This document shows positions 1-6,505 of a stretch of DNA of 31,321 bases, piece by piece (the stretch's first letter is position 1; every line of letters begins with the position of its first letter). Made by a program: the position numbers and the translations under genes. Source of the DNA: CAZOOA01 sp964581355 (GTDB lineage Bacteria; Bacillota; Dethiobacteria; DTU022; UBA8154); contig CAZOOA010000032.1 in NCBI GenBank assembly GCA_964581355.1, forward strand, positions 1 to 31,321, in the 5' to 3' direction. A model generated the notes under the pieces. That model did no database searches and was not told the DNA's origin. It worked only from the letters and a program-made list of their open reading frames with translations.

Positions 1-232
1 AACAGGCAAGGCCGGCGATTTCATCATAACTGGGGTTTACCGGGTAGAGCTTGCCGGGAAAATCGGATTCCAGGAGCATAAACAAAGGGATACCGTTTGG
101 TTTGCCGATGTTTTTTGATGCGCCTAATATAGCGATGGTGCGAGGTTGTAAAAAAGGGTTTAAATTGGGCTTCTTTTCTATCATACGTTTCCGGCGAGCC
201 CCGGAGGTCGCCGGGGTTTTCACTCCTTCCAT
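1..232 (-). CDS. ADP-forming acyl-CoA synthetase, N-terminal fragment (partial)
   Basis: Reverse-strand gene cut by the left edge of the window; about 77 N-terminal residues are visible. After a basic leader it reads RTIAILGASKNIGKPNGIP and then FPGKLYPVNPSYDEIAGL, the typical start of the CoA-binding Rossmann domain of NDP-forming acetyl/acyl-CoA synthetases (acetate-CoA ligase, ADP-forming, or a protein acetyltransferase of the same fold). Known members convert acyl-CoA, ADP and phosphate to acid, CoA and ATP; the specificity here cannot be judged. The start is uncertain. ATG at 232 lacks a good ribosome site, while the internal ATG at 184 lies behind a GC-rich inverted repeat (CCGGCGA/TCGCCGG). 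The family call is firm; function beyond the family is inference. Confidence 0.8.
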   Translation of the reverse strand, partial: MEGVKTPATSGARRKRMIEKKPNLNPFLQPRTIAILGASKNIGKPNGIPLFMLLESDFPGKLYPVNPSYDEIAGLAC

Positions 233-720
233 TTCAAATTAACTTTCAAGGCTCATGCAGGTCATAACAGGGAAAGTAAAACCTTGCTAACATTCGAAAT
301 CCTGGCTTTCAAGATCTCGTCCCTTTAACCTGGGAGTTGGCGCATTCGTCCGGCGACGTTGGTCTCTGTGGCCAAAGGCGCTTGGTGACCGAAGGTATTC
401 GGGGACATTCCTCTGCAAGAGTTGTGTCCCCATAACTAGAAAAACGGCGGTCAGGGCGATAGCGCTGTAATTTCACGCAAATATTTAACTTCTGCAATAA
501 TTTCCTTCTGATAATATATTTCTTTCCACTGTATTTGTCAACCCTGGCTTGCAAATCGTCACTGGAAACTGGAGAAGTGAGTCCTGTTTCGTTGACAGGC
601 TGTAGCGATAGTGGGATAATAAGCATATCCTCTATTTTGCCAGCAGCAGCTTACGATAACAAGGGATAAGGTATGCAGTCAGGGGCTTGTGCAGGGAAAT
701 AGTGAAAAGGTGGGTTTTGC
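233..720. other. Long intergenic region with a REP-like hairpin
   Basis: Nearly 490 bases without a convincing gene. A reverse-strand open frame at 309-626 has no recognisable protein character (basic, no domain, no ribosome site) and is treated as noise. The clearest structure is the hairpin at 401-431. The right end carries the AAGGTGG ribosome site of the next gene. No RNA gene was recognised. Confidence 0.5.
401..431. repeat. REP-like hairpin with GGGGACA/TGTCCCC arms
   Basis: GGGGACA (401-407) and TGTCCCC (425-431) form a perfect 7-bp outer stem. CTCT (411-414) and AGAG (418-421) form an inner stem around GCA, separated by symmetric 3-nt internal loops. No T-run follows, so it is not a simple terminator. 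Elements beginning GGGGAC are typical of REP palindromes mobilised by IS200-like RAYT transposases in Firmicutes; membership here is inference, and no transposase is encoded in the window. Confidence 0.45.
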
Positions 721-954
721 TTGGATTTAATTGTCATGGCGTTTATAATTCTTTTATTTATTTTCTGGCCGCGCCTGGGAAGTGTTCGCTATTATATTCT
801 GGGTTTTTTATGCCTGGGTCTCTTGTCAATTATGTTTATTTTCGCCCCGGCTTTCTTGATCATGTCACCTTTGCTGTACCTGGTCCTTGTAGTGCTGATC
901 ATTTTGTTCATCTACCGGGGGATCAACCGGGGAAGAGAAGAAGGAGAGAAGTAA
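721..954 (+). CDS. Small hydrophobic membrane protein, unknown function
   Basis: A 77-residue protein not recognised as a named family. It starts at TTG with AAGGTGG about 8 nt upstream. The sequence is almost wholly hydrophobic: segments near residues 2-16, 22-42 and 46-65 could each span the membrane. The tail (RGINRGREEGEK) is charged and probably cytoplasmic. It is convergent with the DUF457 gene and separated from it by about 110 nt. Membrane-like composition and a fitting ribosome site support coding; the overlapping alternative frame has neither. Confidence is moderate because there is no domain match. Confidence 0.55.
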   Translation: MDLIVMAFIILLFIFWPRLGSVRYYILGFLCLGLLSIMFIFAPAFLIMSPLLYLVLVVLIILFIYRGINRGREEGEK

Positions 955-978
955 ACTCCTCTCCTTCCGGAATGCACA

Positions 979-996
979 GAAACAAAAATTTGTTTC
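979..996. repeat. Short A/T-rich inverted repeat between convergent genes
   Basis: GAAACAAA (979-986) and TTTGTTTC (989-996) are perfect arms separated by two bases, lying between the stops of two convergent genes. It could mark a weak bidirectional termination site, but GC content is low and the loop is too small for a classical terminator. Confidence 0.25.
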
Positions 997-1065
997 AATA
1001 GGCAGTGAAATGATCCAAAACGCCAGACTGTAAGCCCGTTTTTTCCTGCATTATGGTGTGATACC

Positions 1066-2028
1066 TCAGGCCGCGTCAGTGGGAAAAGACTCGTGGGTGC
1101 AAAAGGATTCATTGTGTTTGTGAAAGTACGCTTCTTCCAGGTTCATCTCTTCGTTATATACAAAGGTAGCCCGGTAAAAGAAATCGGTCTTTCGCTTGAA
1201 ACGCAAATCCATCAATTTGACAAAGTGTTTACCCTGTTCCTCCCAGTGCATTACATAATAATGGGAGGTAAATTGCTTGAAAAAGCGCCCCAGCTTCGTT
1301 TGCAAAGCCTTTAGGGCAACAGGGGACGGGTTTTTGCGGTTTAAGCTCTGGTTGTCCTGTTCTTTCAAACCGAAAGAGTTCATTGAGCCCAGAATGATTT
1401 CCCGGGGACGTTCAATTAAAAAGTCCCAGCAGCTGAGCCCTTTTAGGGCAGGCATGACTGCCAAGCGATCTCTATGGGGTTTCAAGTTATATTTTCTCTG
1501 CAGGTAGCGCTGCACGTTCAGGCGGAACTTCCAGCGCAGGACCAGGTAAACCATGGTTGCTACTATAGCCGAAATGCCGGCAACTTGCGGCGCCTGGTAC
1601 ATAAAAAGGACAGGAATAAATAAAAGCATAAAGACAGGGTCATAAAACATGAACAGGTTGGCAGCCCAGCGCTTCCGGGAAAAAGGCCAGAATATTTGAG
1701 CACCATAAGGATTTAATGAATCCAGGAGCACGTGTGAAAGCCCACCGGCCAGGGCCCAAAATAGATATTGCAACATGTTGCCGCCAAAGTCGATAAAAAC
1801 AACTGCGGCTGTAATGGCAGACAAAAGGAGCAATCCTCCAATGGAATGGGTTGGTCCCCGGTGGTGTTTAACTAGAGAAACCTCTCCTTTGAGCATGGTG
1901 ACAATGTCCAGGTCGGGGATGATAGCACCCATAACTGCGGCACAGTAGATCGGGTTGTATGGTGTTAGGGTTTGCCCAGATAGAGCTCCTACGCCCATGC
2001 CTACCAATGCATGTGTAATTGGGTCCAT
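1066..2028 (-). CDS. DUF457/YdjM-family membrane protein (annotated as metal-dependent hydrolase)
   Basis: 320 residues opening with MDPITHALVGMGVGAL and followed by GAIIPDLDIV and HHRGPTHSIGG, the His/Asp motifs that define the DUF457 (YdjM, LexA-regulated inner-membrane) family. Several membrane segments follow in the first 170 residues, including the conserved LSHVLLDSLNPYG motif. Residues from about 175 to the end are soluble and less typical. Family members are predicted membrane-embedded metal-dependent hydrolases; the substrate is unknown. The ATG start has GGAGGT upstream, and an extended -10 box lies about 65 nt upstream. It is divergent from the DUF296/CoA-transferase operon. Confidence 0.85.
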   Translation of the reverse strand: MDPITHALVGMGVGALSGQTLTPYNPIYCAAVMGAIIPDLDIVTMLKGEVSLVKHHRGPTHSIGGLLLLSAITAAVVFIDFGGNMLQYLFWALAGGLSHVLLDSLNPYGAQIFWPFSRKRWAANLFMFYDPVFMLLFIPVLFMYQAPQVAGISAIVATMVYLVLRWKFRLNVQRYLQRKYNLKPHRDRLAVMPALKGLSCWDFLIERPREIILGSMNSFGLKEQDNQSLNRKNPSPVALKALQTKLGRFFKQFTSHYYVMHWEEQGKHFVKLMDLRFKRKTDFFYRATFVYNEEMNLEEAYFHKHNESFCTHESFPTDAA

Positions 2029-2089
2029 ACGAAACCTCCAGCCGGTTATTTCAAACGGGAAAATGTAAAAATATCAGACAAAGTACTTT

Positions 2090-2098
2090 ATTATAACA
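2090..2098 (-). promoter_or_regulatory. Extended -10 promoter for the DUF457 gene
   Basis: On the reverse strand the sequence is TGTTATAAT: a TG dinucleotide, one base and a perfect TATAAT. No good -35 box lies at the usual distance, which fits an extended -10 promoter. Confidence 0.55.
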
Positions 2099-2188
2099 TA
2101 GAAGCAGGAAAAAGGTGATAGAAAAGTTTTCCCTGTAACAATGAGCGTGAACAGTAATTATTTCCATACACAAGGGAGGAACGGAGTT

Positions 2189-2632
2189 ATGTGGTATCAA
2201 GAAGCAGAACAGGGACGGTGCTGGATCGGTCGGATCCCTTTCCGGGGTGACTTGTTGCAATCGTTAGAGGCTTTTGCCGCAGAAAAGCAGGTCCAGGCCG
2301 GTTGGGTTCAGGTCATCGGGGCCGTAGAGAAAGCGGTCATCGGTTTTTATAACCAGCAAAAAAGAGAGTATGAGCATATGGAGTATGTCCAGGAACTGGA
2401 GATTGTTAGCTGTGTGGGCAATATCAGCCGACGGGATGGTCGTCCGGCTGGCCACCTGCATATCACCCTGGGGGATAACCAGGGACGTCTTTTTGGTGGA
2501 CACCTGGTGCCAGGGACAGTGGTTTTTGCCGGTGAATTTTTCATGCAGGAGCTGGTTGGTCCCCGCTTGAACCGAACATTCGATCAAGATACAGGGCTGC
2601 CGCTATGGGAGATGACCGGCGGCAGCGATTAA
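2189..2632 (+). CDS. PPC/DUF296 domain protein (predicted DNA-binding)
   Basis: The chosen ATG at 2189 has GGGAGGA eight bases upstream; an in-frame ATG at 2141 has no ribosome site. The 147-residue product shows the PPC (DUF296) pattern: an N-terminal strand region with FRGDLLQSLEAFA, then GWVQVIGAV, GNISRRDGRPAGHLH, GGHLVPGTVVFAGEFF and a C-terminal strand. Bacterial single-domain PPC proteins form trimers; some carry a metal-binding His cluster, and HLH plus GGHL are visible here. Biochemical roles are poorly known. It lies 15 nt upstream of the CoA-transferase/GNAT gene and is surely co-transcribed, suggesting a link to acyl-CoA metabolism. Confidence 0.85.
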   Translation: MWYQEAEQGRCWIGRIPFRGDLLQSLEAFAAEKQVQAGWVQVIGAVEKAVIGFYNQQKREYEHMEYVQELEIVSCVGNISRRDGRPAGHLHITLGDNQGRLFGGHLVPGTVVFAGEFFMQELVGPRLNRTFDQDTGLPLWEMTGGSD

Positions 2633-2647
2633 AAGAGGTGTAACGTT

Positions 2648-4567
2648 ATGTACCGCAAGAAAAAAAGAAGACGGTTGACCTACCTGGAAAACTTAAAGCA
2701 GGCATACCCGGAAAAATTTATCCCGGAAGAGGGTGCTTTTGAAAGTATTCGCCCGGGAGACCGGATTTTTATCGGGACGGGATGCGGTGAGCCACAGTAT
2801 TTGGTCAATGCCCTGGTTGAGTATGTAAAATCGAATCCCAAGGCCTTTTTTGATGCCCAGATTCTCCAGGTCTGGACGCTGGGTGTTGCACCTTATACCG
2901 ATGAAAAGTTCCAGAGCAACTTCCGGCACAATTCGTTTTTTATCGGCAGCAATGCCCGGGAAGCGGTTAACCAGGGTATGGCTGATTACACGCCCATTTT
3001 CCTTTCTGAAGTCCCGGCATTGTTTCGCCGCAAGCAGGTACCGGTGGATGTGGCTTTGGTTCAGACATCGTTGCCTGATGACCACGGTTACTTAAGCCTG
3101 GGGATTAGCGTAGACATCGTCAAATCGGCTGTAGAGAATGCCTCAGTGGTCATTGCCCAGGTAAATTCCAACATGCCCCGGGTTCACGGCGAAACATTTT
3201 TGCACGCCAGTGATATTGACTATTTCATAGCCTTCGAGGAACCCCTGCTGGAGTTTGAACAGAACATGCCTGGAGATATTACTCAACGGGTTGGCAAGTA
3301 CGTAGCCCGGATTATTCAAGACGGGGATACCATCCAGGTAGGCTATGGTAGTCTGCCCAACGCCGCCTTGAGCAACCTGTTTGAAAAAAAGAACCTGGGC
3401 ATACATACGGAACTGCTCAGTGACGGTATTATCGAATTGATGAAAGAAGGTGTGGTGGATAACACGAAAAAAACCGTGAACCGGGGGAAGACGGTAGCTG
3501 CTTTTTGCATGGGAAAAACGGAGACATATGAGTTTATCCACGACAACCCGGCCATTGAGTTTCGCCCCATTGACTTTACCAATAATCCCTTGAACATCGC
3601 CCGTCAGCAAAATATGGTGGCGATTAACAGTGCCCTGGAAATCGATCTGACGGGCCAGTCAACGGCCGAATCCCTGGGGACGTTCTTTTACAGTGGTGTC
3701 GGGGGCCAATCCAACTTTATGCGCGGTGCCGTGCTTGCCCCCGGGGGCAAGACCATTTTGACCCTGCGCTCAACTACAGAAGAAGGGGAAGTATCGCGGA
3801 TCGTGCCCTATTTAAGAGAGGGTTCGGGAGTCACTTTAACCCGGGGAGATGTCCACTACGTGGTGACGGAATACGGTATTGCCTACCTGCATGGTAAAAA
3901 TATCCGGGAGAGGGCTATGTCCCTGATTTCCATTGCCCACCCCCGGTTTCGATCTTGGCTGATCGAGGAGGCCAAAAGACTGAACCTGGTTTACCAGGAT
4001 CAGATTTTTATCCCCGGCCGCAAGGGGGAATACCCGGAAGATCTGGAAACATACCGGACAACCAAAACGGGGCTGCGCCTGCTGCTGCGGCCGGTGAAAA
4101 TTAGTGATGAGCCCTTGATTAAAGACTTTTTCTATTCCCTGTCAGACAAAAGTATGTATAAGAGATTTATTTCCCTGCGCCGGGATATGCCCCATGAAGT
4201 TGTGCAAAAAAACTTTATGGCGGTAGATTACAACGAAGAAATGGTGATCCTGGCCGTGGAACAGGAGGAAAATACGGAGAAAATCGTGGGGATTGGCCAG
4301 TATTCCACCAACTCCGGACAATTGACTGCTGAGGTGGCCCTGGTGGTCAGGGATGACTACCAGAACCAGGGAGTGGGGATGGAGCTTTTAGCTTATCTCA
4401 CCTACCTGGCCAAGAAGCAGGGATTACACGGTTTTACCGGGGAAACCCTGCAGGGCAACCAGGCCGTTTTCCAGTTGTTCGAAAAAATGGGTTTTGATAT
4501 CCAGAAGAAAAGAGATGCCGGCGTCTATATCCTGACTCTGACCTTCAGGGATGAGCCGGAGCAGTAG
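2648..4567 (+). CDS. Acetyl-CoA hydrolase/CoA-transferase fused to GNAT acetyltransferase
   Basis: 639 residues, much longer than the roughly 430 usual for 4-hydroxybutyrate/butyrate:acetate CoA-transferases. Residues 1-460 are a class I CoA-transferase (AcetylCoA hydrolase family). The motif GIHTELLSDG contains the presumed catalytic Glu255 that forms the glutamyl-CoA thioester. GVGGQSNF (351-357) is the conserved CoA-site motif. Residues about 475-635 form a GNAT domain with acetyl-CoA loop RDDYQNQGVGMELL (569-581). The AGAGGTG ribosome site lies just before ATG. Known chemistry is CoA transfer between carboxylates or hydrolysis; the GNAT tail suggests acetylation of a protein or small molecule, but the target is unknown. 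It is the second gene of an operon with the PPC protein. Confidence 0.9.
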   Translation: MYRKKKRRRLTYLENLKQAYPEKFIPEEGAFESIRPGDRIFIGTGCGEPQYLVNALVEYVKSNPKAFFDAQILQVWTLGVAPYTDEKFQSNFRHNSFFIGSNAREAVNQGMADYTPIFLSEVPALFRRKQVPVDVALVQTSLPDDHGYLSLGISVDIVKSAVENASVVIAQVNSNMPRVHGETFLHASDIDYFIAFEEPLLEFEQNMPGDITQRVGKYVARIIQDGDTIQVGYGSLPNAALSNLFEKKNLGIHTELLSDGIIELMKEGVVDNTKKTVNRGKTVAAFCMGKTETYEFIHDNPAIEFRPIDFTNNPLNIARQQNMVAINSALEIDLTGQSTAESLGTFFYSGVGGQSNFMRGAVLAPGGKTILTLRSTTEEGEVSRIVPYLREGSGVTLTRGDVHYVVTEYGIAYLHGKNIRERAMSLISIAHPRFRSWLIEEAKRLNLVYQDQIFIPGRKGEYPEDLETYRTTKTGLRLLLRPVKISDEPLIKDFFYSLSDKSMYKRFISLRRDMPHEVVQKNFMAVDYNEEMVILAVEQEENTEKIVGIGQYSTNSGQLTAEVALVVRDDYQNQGVGMELLAYLTYLAKKQGLHGFTGETLQGNQAVFQLFEKMGFDIQKKRDAGVYILTLTFRDEPEQ

Positions 4568-4608
4568 ATAAAAATGGTGTTATGAGCGTCCCGGCTGTGA
4601 AAAATTAG

Positions 4609-4643
4609 AGAATTCGGCCTGTTTTTTAAAAATACGAATTATC
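4609..4643 (+). terminator. Possible weak terminator-like inverted repeat
   Basis: Matching AATTCG and CGAATT arms flank a loop that includes TTTTTT, about 45 nt after the CoA-transferase/GNAT stop codon. The stem is short and A/T-rich, so this is a weak call. Confidence 0.2.
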
Positions 4644-4669
4644 TCCATTTCTGCTCATAAATTATTAAA

Positions 4670-4745
4670 GGGGAGAAAGCGGGTAAAAACCCATTTCTAT
4701 CCCCTGACCAAGGCCACAAGGCCTTTGGTGGTTAGGACTAAATAA
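4670..4745 (+). ncRNA. Candidate structured leader RNA upstream of the MBL-fold gene
   Basis: The first hairpin runs from GGGG (4670) to CCCC (4704), with an inner GGGT/ACCC stem and an asymmetric AGC bulge. A second hairpin, ACCAAGGCC/GGCCTTTGGT (4707-4729), follows, then the box GGTTAG (4730-4735). The first hairpin, the box and the 25-nt distance between them recur at 31223-31287. It sits directly upstream of the ribosome site of the MBL-fold gene, a typical place for a cis-regulatory RNA. It does not match the riboswitch classes I can recall. There is no T-run, so any control would act on translation. Confidence 0.4.
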
Positions 4746-4763
4746 GGATGAGGAGGCGCATTT

Positions 4764-5627
4764 ATGAGCAGGAAGAAGGTGCTGTTGATCCTGGCAGTGG
4801 TCCTGCTGGCTACAGCATGGGTTAGCTACCGTATTATCTCGGAACGGGAAAAACAGGCTCCTGCTGAATGGCCGGAGGCAGGAAAAGAGGAGGACTCCAC
4901 GATAGAACAGGTGGAGCCGGAGAACGGGGAAAACGATGCCCTGGGAGCAGTGGGTCTGCAGTACCTGGGACATTCCTGTTTCCTGCTGGAATTAGATGGT
5001 ATCCATTTTTTGCTGGACCCTTATTCGCCCCGGGTTGGTTATGGCGAACTGGAAGTGGAAGCCGATGTGATTACTGTCAGTCATGAACATATGGATCATA
5101 ATTACGTAGAAGCGGCCCCTGGGGCCCGGGTAATCCGCGGCCTTACAGCAGATGGACTTGGCTGGGAAGATGTTTCCGTTTCCCTGGGCAGGGTACGTAT
5201 TACCGGCCTGCCTACTTATCACGACGATGCTTCCGGTCGTCTCCGGGGAAGAAACATGGCATTTATTTTTCAGTTGGATAACCTCAAGGTAGTCCACCTG
5301 GGTGACTTGGGCCATTTTTTAAATGAAACGCAGGCGGAAAAATTGCAGGGTGTTGACCTGCTCCTGGTGCCGGTGGGTGGACATTATACGATTGACGCCA
5401 GACAGGCCCGGGAGCTAATCGAAATGCTTGACCCGGCCATTGCCGTTCCTATGCATTACCGCACAGAAGCCACCAGGAACTGGCCCATGGAGCTGGTCAA
5501 AGAGTTTACAGAACAAGAAGATGGGGTCAAAAAAATTGATCCGGGTATGGTCATTCTCAAACCGGAAGATTGGCCGGAAAAAGGAGAAATCTGGGTGTTG
5601 GAGCCGGAGCCCCCTAACGATATCTAG
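4764..5627 (+). CDS. Membrane-anchored metallo-beta-lactamase-fold hydrolase
   Basis: 287 residues. Residues 5-22 form an uncleaved or signal-type membrane segment, followed by an acidic low-complexity linker to about residue 62. The rest is an MBL-fold domain of the UlaG/UPF0173 type. It begins LGHSCFLLEL and carries the metal motif HEHMDH (107-112). Further ligand-like residues are in HDD (153-155), HLGDLG (178-183), GGHYT (205-209) and PMHY (229-232). The catalytic domain probably faces outside the membrane. The substrate is unknown. The start is fixed by GAGGAGGCG upstream. The GerMN gene follows after 144 nt with no clear terminator, so the two may be co-transcribed. Confidence 0.85.
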   Translation: MSRKKVLLILAVVLLATAWVSYRIISEREKQAPAEWPEAGKEEDSTIEQVEPENGENDALGAVGLQYLGHSCFLLELDGIHFLLDPYSPRVGYGELEVEADVITVSHEHMDHNYVEAAPGARVIRGLTADGLGWEDVSVSLGRVRITGLPTYHDDASGRLRGRNMAFIFQLDNLKVVHLGDLGHFLNETQAEKLQGVDLLLVPVGGHYTIDARQARELIEMLDPAIAVPMHYRTEATRNWPMELVKEFTEQEDGVKKIDPGMVILKPEDWPEKGEIWVLEPEPPNDI

Positions 5628-5771
5628 GGCTGGTGTTTCCAGTTTCTGCCCCCTGTCCGCCTGCCCCCCAGGCTCCTGGGAAGGTATAGAAATAATAAAT
5701 CGGAGAAAAATAAGTTAAGTAGGGAAGCCCTGGACTTAAAACAGGTTTGAAACTGCAAGGAGGGGAATGCT

Positions 5772-6371
5772 TTGGTGATGAAAAGGGGTAAACATTTTTT
5801 TGTTATTTTGCTGGTGGCCGCTCTGTTGCTGGTGGCCTGGTCTGTTACTCCGGGATGCGGGATGGAAGAACCAGCTCCGCCCCCGGACCCCCCGGCCGAG
5901 GAAAATGATCTGGATAATCAGGAGCTGGAGAAAGACAACAGCGGGGAAACAAACGCGGCAGATGAAGAGATTATCTTGTATTTTGCCAATGGCCAGGCCG
6001 ATAGGTTGCTGCAGGAAACCAGGCAGGTCGTCGTTACGGATCGGGATATTAACGTGGTGATCCTGGAAGAACTGATCAAGGGGCCGCAAGATCCGGAGTT
6101 GGGGCGCACGGTGCCCGAAGATACCCGGGTAAACCAGGTTGAAGTAGAGGCTGGCCTGGCATATGCCGACTTTTCTGAAGAGCTGCGCACCAGCCACTGG
6201 GGAGGCTCAACGGGGGAAATCCTGACCGTATATTCAATTGTCAATACGCTGGCCGAACGTCCTGAGATTGACCGGGTCCAGTTCATAATCGATGGTGAAG
6301 AAATCGAAACCCTGGCAGGCCATATTGAGTTAAGTGAACCCCTGGACCCGGATCCGGGTTGGGTGGAGTAG
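5772..6371 (+). CDS. GerMN-domain exported protein (probable lipoprotein)
   Basis: 199 residues. The N-terminus has a basic start, a hydrophobic stretch (about residues 9-25) and Cys in TPGCG, a non-canonical lipobox. A Pro/Glu/Asp-rich linker runs to about residue 65. Residues 66-190 match the GerMN domain found in spore-germination/cortex protein GerM and lipoproteins such as LpqB: IILYFANG, VILEELIKGP, GLAYADFSEEL and the C-terminal VNTLAE/VQFIIDGEE strands. AAGGAGGGG precedes three successive starts (TTG 5772, GTG 5775, ATG 5778); spacing favours TTG or GTG. The domain's role is structural or peptidoglycan-linked in known cases; the exact function here is unknown. Confidence 0.8.
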   Translation: MVMKRGKHFFVILLVAALLLVAWSVTPGCGMEEPAPPPDPPAEENDLDNQELEKDNSGETNAADEEIILYFANGQADRLLQETRQVVVTDRDINVVILEELIKGPQDPELGRTVPEDTRVNQVEVEAGLAYADFSEELRTSHWGGSTGEILTVYSIVNTLAERPEIDRVQFIIDGEEIETLAGHIELSEPLDPDPGWVE

Positions 6372-6461
6372 GCGCTATTTTTTGCAGCGTTTTTCAACCA
6401 GGCTGCTCGATTTTATTCTGACAGCGGGTTCCTTTTACCGTCGGCCTTACGGGATAATTTT

Positions 6462-6488
6462 CCCAGGGCCAGAAGGCATGGTCCTGGG
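6462..6488. terminator. Possible terminator hairpin between convergent genes
   Basis: CCCAGGgCCA and TGGtCCTGGG form a GC-rich stem between the GerMN gene and the convergent ABC transporter gene. The following forward-strand bases are A/T-rich but have no long T-run. Confidence 0.35.
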
Positions 6489-6505
6489 TATGCATATTTA
6501 TTTTC

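Noticed and set aside
309..626. 105-codon reverse-strand open frame in the left intergenic region
   Set aside because: No ribosome site, odd composition, no domain, and it runs through the REP-like hairpin; not supported as a gene.
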